The position numbers and the translations under genes were made by a program. A stretch of DNA of 23,899 bases from positions 1 to 23,899 of the forward strand of contig CAZMMV010000019.1 in the NCBI GenBank assembly GCA_964567475.1, read 5' to 3'. Shown piece after piece: positions 14,676 through 21,848 of the stretch; position 1 is the stretch's first letter; each line of letters begins with the position of its first letter. Below the pieces are notes generated by a model, which was not told the DNA's origin, did not search any database, and saw only the letters and a list, made by a program, of their open reading frames with translations. Origin of the DNA: CAZMMV01 sp964567475 (GTDB lineage: Bacteria; Bacillota; Clostridia; Tissierellales; Tissierellaceae).

Positions 14676-15275
14676 CTATATCTCCCTACGATTTTCCATA
14701 GCTTTACTTATAGTGACTTCATCAAAGTACTCTAAATCTCCTCCAACTGGAATACCATGGGCTATTCTCGTTACTTTTATCCCTAGTGGTTTTATAATCT
14801 TTGATAAGTATAAAGCTGTTGCTTCTCCTTCTACTGTTGGATTTGTTGCTATAATTATTTCTTTTACAACATCATCCGAAAGCCTCATTAAAAGTTCTTT
14901 TACCTTTATATCATTTGGCCCTACATTATCCATTGGAGATATAACTCCATGTAATATATGATATTGACCCTTATAATCTCTAGATCTTTCCATAGCTATT
15001 ATATCTTTAGCGCCTTCTACTACACAAATAGTAGATTTATCCCTTCTATCATCTATACATATATAACAAGGATCATCATCTGTTAAATTACAACATATAC
15101 TACAAAGCCTTATTTTTTCCTTTGCATTCATTATGGAATTAGCTAGCTTTTCAGCTTCTACACCTTCCATTTCTAATATATAAAATGCCAACCTCTGAGC
15201 AGTTTTTTTGCCTATACCTGGTAATTTTGATAGCTGCTCTATTAAATTTGCTATAGGTAATGCATACTGCTCCAT
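14676..15275 (-). CDS. recR: Recombination protein RecR
   Basis: Ring-forming DNA-binding protein of the RecFOR pathway that helps load RecA on gapped DNA. Its 199 residues are the usual length. Visible elements are the helix-hairpin-helix (LSKLPGIGKKTAQRLAFYIL, 15-34), a C4 zinc finger (Cys58, Cys61, Cys70, Cys73), and a Toprim domain from about 81, with CVVEGAKDI and ATNPTVEGEATALYL. The C-terminal segment RIAHGIPVGGDLEYFDEVTISKA is also typical. It is the last gene of the cluster with dnaX and ybaB, 18 nt after ybaB, with AGAAGG before the ATG. Confidence 0.97.
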   Translation of the reverse strand: MEQYALPIANLIEQLSKLPGIGKKTAQRLAFYILEMEGVEAEKLANSIMNAKEKIRLCSICCNLTDDDPCYICIDDRRDKSTICVVEGAKDIIAMERSRDYKGQYHILHGVISPMDNVGPNDIKVKELLMRLSDDVVKEIIIATNPTVEGEATALYLSKIIKPLGIKVTRIAHGIPVGGDLEYFDEVTISKAMENRREI

Positions 15276-15293
15276 TTTCCAACCTTCTTTCTA

Positions 15294-15638
15294 TTAAAAC
15301 AAGCCTGGGATATTCATTCCACCAGTTACTTTTTTCATTTCTTTTTCCATCATTTCATCTGCTTTTCTCATAGCTTCATTTACTGCTGCCATTACTAAAT
15401 CTTGTAACATTTCTACATCTTCTGGGTCCACTACATCTTTATCTATCTTTATTTCAAGAACTTCTTTTTTTCCATTTACTTTGCAACTAACTGCTCCCCC
15501 ACCTGCTGTTGCCTCTACCTCTGTTTCTTCAAGTTCTCCTTGCATGTTTTCCATTTGTTTCTGCATCTTTTGCATTTGTTTCATCATGTTGCCCATATTT
15601 CCTCCACCCATTCCTGGGAATCCTTTTCTTGCCATCAT
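15294..15638 (-). CDS. YbaB/EbfC family nucleoid-associated protein
   Basis: Small DNA-binding protein of 114 residues that forms dimers and coats the nucleoid. The glycine- and methionine-rich N-terminus (ARKGFPGMGGGNMGNMMKQ) leads into a helix rich in Met, Gln and Lys. Then come the characteristic sheet TAGGGAVSCKVNGKKEVLEIKID and the helical VNEAMRKADEMMEKEMKKVTGGM. Two ATG codons are adjacent; GAGAGGAG is 5 nt from the first and 8 nt from the second, so the true start may be one codon later. It sits between dnaX and recR, its conserved position in Firmicutes. Confidence 0.95.
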   Translation of the reverse strand: MMARKGFPGMGGGNMGNMMKQMQKMQKQMENMQGELEETEVEATAGGGAVSCKVNGKKEVLEIKIDKDVVDPEDVEMLQDLVMAAVNEAMRKADEMMEKEMKKVTGGMNIPGLF

Positions 15639-15651
15639 ATATTCTCCTCTC

Positions 15652-17307
15652 TTATTTTATTTCTACTATATCTTCACCAAAGAAGTCTATAACTTCTTTT
15701 ATTGCATCATCTTTGTTTTTTTTTATATCTTCTTCAGATTTACTTTTTTTTTGCCCCATTACAAGTTTAATCTCCATATGACTATTAAAATATTCTGTTA
15801 AGATTTTTTCAACAAACTCCTTGTTTTGAGGACTGCCTATTGCTTCTTTGTGAAAACCATAGGGCTCATTATATCCTATAGTTAAAAGTCCATTTTCATA
15901 TCTAATTGGAGTACCTTCTATTAAAAGAGCATATACATTCATTCTTTTTGATTTAATTATATTAATTATTTGATCCCAATGATTTTCTATTCTTGAAATA
16001 TCTAAGGATTTATCACTTTTCTTAGCTTTAACAAGATTATGATTTGGTAATTCTTCTTTTTTAACTTTTCTTTCTTCTCTTTTAATTTCTTCTTTAATTT
16101 GCTTATCTCTTTTAAATTCTACTTTATTTCCAGTATGGTTAGACTCTTCTATATTTATGTTTTGTCCCTGAGATTTAATAGCCATTTCCAGTTTTTTAAC
16201 CCTTTGCTCTAGAGAAATATCCTTATCTAATTTTACAATCTGTATAATACCCATTTCTAGTATTATTCTAGGTTGAGTTGACCATTTTCCCTTTTCTTCT
16301 GCAGTGGTTAATATCTCCAGTGCTCTAATTATAAACTGAAGACTTATTTTTTCTGATTGATTTAAGTATCTTTCCATTGTTCTTTTATCAATTTCTATTA
16401 ATTCATCTGGTTTCTTTGATGTTTTTACTATCATCAAATTCCTAAAATGATAGGTTATATCTTTTATAAATTGAAGTATATCTTTACCATCTTGTATTAT
16501 ACTGTCTATTTGTTCTAGTACTTTTTCTAGATTTTTATCTATTATATTGTCAGTCAAATCAAGAACTAAATCTGAATTACTTATACCTAATATACTTATT
16601 GCATCTTCATATTTTAATTCTTCTCCACTAAAGGATATACATTGATCCAACAAACTCAAAGCATCTCTCATAGCTCCATCAGCATTTCTCGCTATAAGAT
16701 TAAATACCCTATCTTCTATTTGTATGTTCATTTTTTCACTAATATTTTTCATATTATCTAGTATATCTTTCATAGAAACTCTTTTAAAATCAAATCTTTG
16801 GCATCTAGATAATATTGTTTGAGGAAGTTTTTCTGGCTCTGTTGTTGCTAATATAAACATTAAATGTCTTGGTGGCTCTTCCAATGTTTTCAGCAGTGCA
16901 TTAAAGGCAGATTTAGTAAGCATATGAACCTCATCTATTATATATACCTTATACTTAGCTCTAGATGGAGGATATACTACTTTTTCTCTTAACTCCCTTA
17001 TATCTTCTACACTATTGTTACTGGCAGCATCCATTTCAACAACATCCATTATACTACCATCGAGAATTCCTTTACATATTTCACATTCATTGCAAGGATT
17101 TCCATCTTTTAAATTTAAACAACTAACAGCTCTAGAAAATATCTTGGCCGTAGAAGTTTTCCCTGTGCCCCTAGTACCTGAAAATAAATAGGCATGACCA
17201 ATATTTCCCTTTTCTATTTGATTTTTTAGGGTTCTTGTTATGTGATTTTGACCTAAAACTTCATCAAAGTTCCTCGGTCTATATTGTCTATACAAGGCTT
17301 GATACAT
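15652..17307 (-). CDS. dnaX: DNA polymerase III subunit gamma/tau
   Basis: Clamp-loader ATPase that assembles the sliding clamp and links the replicative polymerases. Domains: AAA+ about 1-220, with Walker A GTRGTGKT (44-51), zinc-binding Cys63, Cys72, Cys75 and Cys78, Walker B/DEVHML (125-130) and sensor SRC (167-169); collar domain about 225-360; a Lys/Glu-rich linker (about 380-435); and a C-terminal tau-type domain to 551. AGGTGA precedes the ATG. Near the 3' end are two runs of nine A (plus-strand T runs 15744-15752 and 15716-15724). A -1 shift or one extra A in the first gives an immediate TAA and a 522-residue form. It is the first gene of the dnaX-ybaB-recR operon, 13 nt before ybaB. 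Confidence 0.97.
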   Translation of the reverse strand: MYQALYRQYRPRNFDEVLGQNHITRTLKNQIEKGNIGHAYLFSGTRGTGKTSTAKIFSRAVSCLNLKDGNPCNECEICKGILDGSIMDVVEMDAASNNSVEDIRELREKVVYPPSRAKYKVYIIDEVHMLTKSAFNALLKTLEEPPRHLMFILATTEPEKLPQTILSRCQRFDFKRVSMKDILDNMKNISEKMNIQIEDRVFNLIARNADGAMRDALSLLDQCISFSGEELKYEDAISILGISNSDLVLDLTDNIIDKNLEKVLEQIDSIIQDGKDILQFIKDITYHFRNLMIVKTSKKPDELIEIDKRTMERYLNQSEKISLQFIIRALEILTTAEEKGKWSTQPRIILEMGIIQIVKLDKDISLEQRVKKLEMAIKSQGQNINIEESNHTGNKVEFKRDKQIKEEIKREERKVKKEELPNHNLVKAKKSDKSLDISRIENHWDQIINIIKSKRMNVYALLIEGTPIRYENGLLTIGYNEPYGFHKEAIGSPQNKEFVEKILTEYFNSHMEIKLVMGQKKSKSEEDIKKNKDDAIKEVIDFFGEDIVEIK

Positions 17308-17425
17308 ACTGTCACCTACAATTCTTTTAATATACTATATTATATCAGATAAAACTTATTTTTACACCTATTTTCCTGTTTTATAAAATTACAGCTGACT
17401 TAATATGATTTTTGAAATTTGCAAC

Positions 17426-17454
17426 TTGACAGATATGATTGTTTTAGCTATAAT
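17426..17454 (+). promoter_or_regulatory. Consensus sigma-A promoter of the tRNA-Ser/SRP RNA unit
   Basis: TTGACA (17426-17431), exactly 17 bases, TATAAT (17449-17454): both hexamers are perfect. Transcription should begin near 17461, about 32 nt before the tRNA. Such a strong promoter suits stable RNA. Confidence 0.92.
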
Positions 17455-17492
17455 ATGTTATTGTGAGGTATTAAAATAATAATGCATATTTT

Positions 17493-17582
17493 GGAGAGAT
17501 GGCCGAGTGGCTGAAGGCGCCCGCCTGGAAAGCGAGTAAGCGTGTAAGCGTTTCGAGGGTTCGAATCCCTCTCTCTCCGCCA
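17493..17582 (+). tRNA. tRNA-Ser (anticodon GGA)
   Basis: Class II tRNA with a long variable arm. The acceptor stem GGAGAGA/TCTCTCC, D arm GCC...GGC, anticodon loop CTGGAAA (GGA, reading UCC/UCU) and T arm GAGGG-TTCGAAT-CCCTC are all clear. The discriminator is G and CCA is encoded (17580-17582). The anticodon stem CCCGC/GCGAG has one C-A mismatch (position 28-42), where a T would pair. Confidence 0.95.
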
Positions 17583-17585
17583 TAT

Positions 17586-17850
17586 CGTGCTAGATGGGGG
17601 GGTAGCGGTTCCCTATAACCTACAATCCGCTACAGTAGGGTTGAATTCCCAGTTTAGATAATTCTGTTGTAAGGCAGGCCTAGACAAGTGGCAGTGACGA
17701 TTGGGTCCTGCGCAACGAAAACTCATGAACTCCGTCAGATCCGGAAGGAAGCAGCGGTAAGTGATCCCTTTCGTGTGCCGTGGGGAAGCCTGGTCTGAGT
17801 TAACTAGCTAGTTACCGCTTAGGACAGAATTAGCAAGGCTGGGTGCACGG
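17586..17850 (+). ncRNA. ffs: Signal recognition particle RNA, large (Alu-containing) Firmicute type
   Basis: RNA core of SRP, which binds Ffh and targets membrane and secreted proteins. The ends pair (CGTGC at 17586, GCACG at 17845). The Alu-type 5' domain has the two loops around GGTAGCGG and the ATCCGCTA pairing. The S domain carries the invariant Ffh-binding hairpin: CCGTCAGATCCGGAAGGAAG then CAGCGGTAAG, with a GGAA tetraloop. Length is about 265 nt, close to the 271-nt scRNA of B. subtilis. It begins 3 nt after the tRNA-Ser CCA, so both come from one precursor. Confidence 0.95.
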
Positions 17851-17859
17851 TTACATAGT

Positions 17860-17894
17860 AAAGAGACATATTTCTATAAAAATATGTCTCTTTT
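17860..17894 (+). terminator. Terminator of the tRNA-Ser/SRP RNA unit
   Basis: AAAGAGACATATTT (17860-17873) pairs with AAATATGTCTCTTT (17880-17893), followed by T and an AT-rich stretch. It lies 10 nt after the SRP RNA. Confidence 0.85.
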
Positions 17895-17923
17895 AATATC
17901 TTGAATAATATCTTGAACTAAAT

Positions 17924-17963
17924 AAATCAGCACTTAATTATTTAAATAATTAAGTGCTGATTT
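17924..17963 (-). terminator. Probable terminator of the opp operon
   Basis: A perfect 40-bp palindrome (AAATCAGCACTTAATTATTT at 17924-17943 and its complement at 17944-17963), 7 nt after the oppF stop. On the minus strand it is followed by ATTTAG rather than a pure T run, so it may act as terminator and 3'-end stabiliser. It faces the SRP RNA terminator. Confidence 0.75.
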
Positions 17964-17970
17964 GTTTAGT

Positions 17971-18918
17971 TTATACTAAATGACAGGCTACAAAATGGCC
18001 TGGTTTTTTTTCTTCGAATTTAGGTTTAACATCTCTACATATTTCCTTTCTATAAGGACATCTACCATAAAATACACATCTTTCTGGAGGGTCAATTGGA
18101 CTAGGTACATCTCCTTCTAATACAATACGCTCTCTTTCTAAACCAACCTTGGCTATAGGTATAGCAGATAAAAGTGCTTGAGTATATGGATGCAATGGTC
18201 CTTTAAATATACTACTGTAGTCAGTTAATTCTACTATATTTCCTAAATACATTACTGCAATTCTATCACTAATATGCTTAACAACACTTAAGTTGTGAGC
18301 AATAAATATATATGTCAATCCTAAATTTTTCTGTAATGAATCTAATAAGTTTAGAATTTGTGATTGAATACTAACATCTAGCGCAGAAACTGGCTCATCT
18401 AAGACTATAAACTCAGGATTTAATGCAAGAGCTCTTGCAATTCCTATTCTTTGTCTTCTTCCTCCATCTAGTTCATGGGGAAATGAGTTAACTAAACGTT
18501 TCTCAAGTCCTACTAATTCCATAACATGAGCAATTTGTTCATTTATTTTATTTTTTGGAACTATATCCTTGTTTACATATAAGGGGTCTGCTATTAAATC
18601 ATAGACACTAAGCCTTGGGTTCAATGAAGAATATGGATCTTGGAATACTATTTGCATACTCTTTCTCATTTCCTTCATTTGATTTTTATTATACTTAACT
18701 ATATCTTCACCCTTATAGATTATTTCTCCAGATGTAGGTTCATGAAGTCTAAGTATAGCTCTTCCTGCTGTAGATTTTCCACAACCTGATTCTCCTACAA
18801 GTCCCAAGGTTTCACCCTTCATTACTGCAAAGTTTATATCATCAACAGCATGTAGTAAACCTTCTTTTGTATTAAAGTATTTCTTTAAATGTTTTACTTC
18901 TAATAGAATTTCTTCCAT
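17971..18918 (-). CDS. oppF: Oligopeptide ABC transporter ATPase OppF
   Basis: One of two ATPases that power peptide import, acting at the inner face of the membrane with OppD. Motifs: Walker A GESGCGKS (42-49), Q-loop VFQDPYSSLNPR (91-102), Walker B IVLDEP (171-176) and switch His208 (FIAHNLSV). The signature is LDGGRRQRIGIARAL instead of the usual FSGGQRQR; the Gly-Gly is kept. The C-terminal oligopeptide/dipeptide domain has the cysteines CVFYGRCPYRKEIC and a last one in VACHLV, the pattern seen in this ATPase subfamily. The ATG is 1 nt after the oppD stop, with AAGGAGG inside the end of oppD. It could equally be named dppF. Confidence 0.93.
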   Translation of the reverse strand: MEEILLEVKHLKKYFNTKEGLLHAVDDINFAVMKGETLGLVGESGCGKSTAGRAILRLHEPTSGEIIYKGEDIVKYNKNQMKEMRKSMQIVFQDPYSSLNPRLSVYDLIADPLYVNKDIVPKNKINEQIAHVMELVGLEKRLVNSFPHELDGGRRQRIGIARALALNPEFIVLDEPVSALDVSIQSQILNLLDSLQKNLGLTYIFIAHNLSVVKHISDRIAVMYLGNIVELTDYSSIFKGPLHPYTQALLSAIPIAKVGLERERIVLEGDVPSPIDPPERCVFYGRCPYRKEICRDVKPKFEEKKPGHFVACHLV

Positions 18919-18919
18919 T

Positions 18920-19906
18920 TTATTTCTCCTCCTTTTCTACATCTTTATCATATAAAAAGCAAGAAACAAAATGTCCATCCTCAGCCTCTATAGGCATTGG
19001 GATTTCTTTTTTACATCTATCCATACAATGAGAACATCTAGGATGAAATCTACATCCTGTTGGTAAATTAGATGGGTTTGGTGGTATTCCTGGTATAACA
19101 TCTAATTCATCTTTGTCTTCATCTAAGCTTGGTATTGAATTAAAAAGTCCTACTGTATATGGATGAAGAGGATTGTTATAAAGTCTTTCTACATCACCAT
19201 ATTCCACTGAACTTCCAGCATACATTATTGCAACATATTCACAAGTCTCAGCTACTACACCTAAATCATGAGTTATTAGCAGCATTGAAGTGTTAAACTT
19301 TATCTTCAAACCCTTCATCAATTCTAAAACTTGAGCTTGTATAGTTACATCTAGTGCAGTTGTAGGTTCATCGGCTATTATCATTTTTGGATTACATGCC
19401 AATGCCATTGCAATAACTACCCTCTGCTTCATTCCACCACTAAATTGATGAGGGTAATCTTCAAATCTTTCTCTTCTAATACCTACGGTTTCCAACATAT
19501 CTTCAGCTTTTTTTCTTAATTCTTCTTTAGATAAATCTTGGTGTAATTCAATAACTTCCTCGATTTGTTCACCAACTCTTAAAATTGGGTTTAAAGAAGT
19601 CATAGGGTCTTGGAATATCATTGAGATTTTATCTCCCCTAATCTTTCTCATTTCCTTTTCAGTTTTATCTAATAGGTTTTCACCTTCAAAAAATATTTCT
19701 CCACTAACTATTTGACCTGGTGGCGATGGAATAAGCTTCATTATTCCCAGTGCTGTTGTGGTCTTACCTGCACCGGTTTCACCAACAAATCCTAAGGTTT
19801 CACCTTCTCTAATTTTTAAATTTAAATTATTTACTGCTTTATAAATTCCTTCATCAGTGGCATATTCTATACTTAAGTTTTTAATTTCTAATAAATTTTT
19901 ATCCAT
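18920..19906 (-). CDS. oppD: Oligopeptide ABC transporter ATPase OppD
   Basis: Second ATPase of the importer, 328 residues. Walker A GETGAGKT (42-49), Q-loop IFQDPMTSLNP (97-107), canonical signature FSGGMKQRVVIAMAL (155-169), Walker B MIIADEP (175-181) and switch His in LLITHDLGVV are all present. The C-terminal domain has the cysteine cluster GCRFHPRCSHCMDRCKK. TAGGAGGT precedes the ATG. It lies 13 nt after oppC and is translationally tight with oppF. Confidence 0.95.
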   Translation of the reverse strand: MDKNLLEIKNLSIEYATDEGIYKAVNNLNLKIREGETLGFVGETGAGKTTTALGIMKLIPSPPGQIVSGEIFFEGENLLDKTEKEMRKIRGDKISMIFQDPMTSLNPILRVGEQIEEVIELHQDLSKEELRKKAEDMLETVGIRRERFEDYPHQFSGGMKQRVVIAMALACNPKMIIADEPTTALDVTIQAQVLELMKGLKIKFNTSMLLITHDLGVVAETCEYVAIMYAGSSVEYGDVERLYNNPLHPYTVGLFNSIPSLDEDKDELDVIPGIPPNPSNLPTGCRFHPRCSHCMDRCKKEIPMPIEAEDGHFVSCFLYDKDVEKEEK

Positions 19907-19919
19907 TATACAGCACCTC

Positions 19920-20819
19920 CTATTGCTTTAATTTTGGATCTAAGGCATCCCTTAAACCGTCCCCTAAAACATTAAGGGCAAATATTGTAACTACTATTGC
20001 TAAGCCGGGGAATATAGTCATATATGAATAATTACGAATATATGCACGTCCTTCTGATAACATAGCTCCCCATTCAGGAGTTGGAGGTTCTAGTCCAAGT
20101 CCTATAAAACTTAATCCGGCAGCATTTATTATTGCATATGCTACCCCTAAAGTAGCTTGAACTATTATTGGAGCTAAACAGTTTGGAATAATATGTTTAG
20201 TAATTATTCTATAATCTGATGATCCATTGGCTCTTGCAGCTTCAACAAATTCATTATCTTTAACAGATAAAACAGAAGACCTAACTATTTTAGCATAGCC
20301 AGGAATAGCTGCTATTCCAACAGCAATCATTAAGTTTCCTAAACCTGGTCCCAATACTGCCATAATTGCTATGGCTAATAGTATATCTGGGAGGGATTGA
20401 ATTACATCAATAAGTCTCATTAAAAAATTGTCTATTTTTCCTCCATAAAATCCTGCTGCTGCTCCAATAGACACACCTGCTATCAAAGCTATACCTACAG
20501 ATATAAATCCAACTTTTAATGAAATTCTAGATCCGTAAATAATACGACTAAATATATCTCTACCATGATTATCTGTTCCGAATATATGATCTCTACTAGG
20601 TGAATTAAATTGATTTTTTAAATCCATAGTACTATAATCATAAGGTGCAATAACATCGGCGAAAATTGCAGTAAGTACTAACAATATAATAATTATTAGT
20701 CCAAACATAGCTAATTTACTTTTTTTCATACTATTGAATATGTCTTTAAGCTTTCTCCATAAATTATTCTTTCTACCTATAGATCCAGACTTAGTATTTT
20801 CACTTGATTGTGCATTCAT
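19920..20819 (-). CDS. oppC: Oligopeptide ABC transporter permease OppC
   Basis: Membrane subunit of 299 residues with about six membrane segments; with OppB it forms the translocation channel. The N-terminal cytoplasmic stretch (about 1-35) precedes the first helix. A loop DYSTMDLKNQFNSPSRDHIFGTDNHGRDIFSR is typical of OppC/DppC. The ATPase-coupling EAA region is EAARANGSSDYRIITKHIIPN, and the C-terminus ends GDGLRDALDPKLK, as in the family. AAAGGAGG lies 9 nt before the ATG. It is 15 nt downstream of oppB. Confidence 0.95.
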   Translation of the reverse strand: MNAQSSENTKSGSIGRKNNLWRKLKDIFNSMKKSKLAMFGLIIIILLVLTAIFADVIAPYDYSTMDLKNQFNSPSRDHIFGTDNHGRDIFSRIIYGSRISLKVGFISVGIALIAGVSIGAAAGFYGGKIDNFLMRLIDVIQSLPDILLAIAIMAVLGPGLGNLMIAVGIAAIPGYAKIVRSSVLSVKDNEFVEAARANGSSDYRIITKHIIPNCLAPIIVQATLGVAYAIINAAGLSFIGLGLEPPTPEWGAMLSEGRAYIRNYSYMTIFPGLAIVVTIFALNVLGDGLRDALDPKLKQ

Positions 20820-20834
20820 TGATAATGTCCTCCT

Positions 20835-21764
20835 TTACGAAAATTGAGACTTTATTCTTGGGTCTACAAAAGAATATAACAAGTCTACTACGAGATTAAC
20901 TAATGCAAAAGTAACAGCAACAAATAGTATACAACCTAATACCATTGGTGTATCTCTCATAGTTATTGAATCAACCATCAATCTACCTACTCCTGGGATT
21001 GAAAATATAACTTCTGTCATTACAGCCCCACCTAATAGTTGACCAAATTGAGTACCTATAGTTGTTAAAATAGGAATTAAAGCATTTCCTAATGCATGTT
21101 TCAATATTATCTTTCCTTCTTTTTGTCCTTTAGCACGGACTGTACGTATGTAATCCTGCCTAATAACTTCAAGCATACTAGATCTAGTCATCCTAGTTAT
21201 TACAGATACAGACTGAGAAGCCAATGCTACTGTTGGCAATATCATCTGTTTAAATGAATCTAAACCAGAAGACGGTAACCAGCCTAAGTTTACAGAGAAA
21301 AATATAATCAATAGGAGCCCTAGCCAAAACACAGGCATACAAATTCCTAAAAGTGCAAAAATCATGGTTATATTGTCAAACAAAGAATATTGTTTAACTG
21401 CAGAAATAATACCGATTGGTATTCCTAAAATAATAGCAACAACAATTGCAGCCACTGCAAGCTTAAAAGTATATCCTGCTCTAGAAGCTATTTCTCCTAC
21501 TACAGATGTTTTAGAGATATATGATTTACCTAAATCTCCATGTAAAACTAAATCCTTTATAAATTTTCCATAACGAACCAAAAATGCATCATTAAGTCCC
21601 ATTTCTTCTCTAAGCTCTTCTACTGCTTCTTGGGATGCGTTTGTACCTAGTATATTCCTAGCTGGGTCTCCAGGACTAAGTTCTAGTAATCCAAAAACTA
21701 TAAAAGTAACACCAAGAATAACAGGAATTATAAGTAATATTCTTTTAAAAATATATTTTATCAT
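20835..21764 (-). CDS. oppB: Oligopeptide ABC transporter permease OppB
   Basis: Membrane subunit of 309 residues. The start MIKYIFKRILLIIPVILGVTFIVFGLLELSPGDPA is diagnostic for OppB/DppB, as is the EAA coupling loop RTVRAKGQKEGKIILKHALGNALIPI. The C-terminus LVDLLYSFVDPRIK is also typical. AAAGGAG lies 9 nt before the ATG. It follows oppA after an 84-nt gap that contains a strong hairpin. Confidence 0.95.
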   Translation of the reverse strand: MIKYIFKRILLIIPVILGVTFIVFGLLELSPGDPARNILGTNASQEAVEELREEMGLNDAFLVRYGKFIKDLVLHGDLGKSYISKTSVVGEIASRAGYTFKLAVAAIVVAIILGIPIGIISAVKQYSLFDNITMIFALLGICMPVFWLGLLLIIFFSVNLGWLPSSGLDSFKQMILPTVALASQSVSVITRMTRSSMLEVIRQDYIRTVRAKGQKEGKIILKHALGNALIPILTTIGTQFGQLLGGAVMTEVIFSIPGVGRLMVDSITMRDTPMVLGCILFVAVTFALVNLVVDLLYSFVDPRIKSQFS

Positions 21765-21794
21765 TCTATAATTCTCCTTTCTTGTATAAAATAA

Positions 21795-21836
21795 TTTATA
21801 AACAAGCTAAGATAGATTTCTTAGCTTGTTTATAAA
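21795..21836 (-). promoter_or_regulatory. Intercistronic hairpin between oppA and oppB
   Basis: A perfect 18-bp stem (TTTATAAACAAGCTAAGA and its complement) with a 6-nt loop. No good T run follows. It probably protects the oppA message from 3' decay or causes partial termination, so that the binding protein is made in excess over the membrane parts. Confidence 0.7.
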
Positions 21837-21848
21837 ATTTATTAATAT

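Noticed and set aside
15481..15801. Overlapping plus-strand frames across ybaB and the end of dnaX
   Set aside because: Phe/Cys/Ser/Pro-rich translations are typical of the reverse complement of Lys/Glu/Met/Gly-rich genes; both real genes are certain.
17924..17963. Insertion-sequence terminal repeat
   Set aside because: The palindrome is directly after oppF and facing another terminator; its position and form fit a transcript end.
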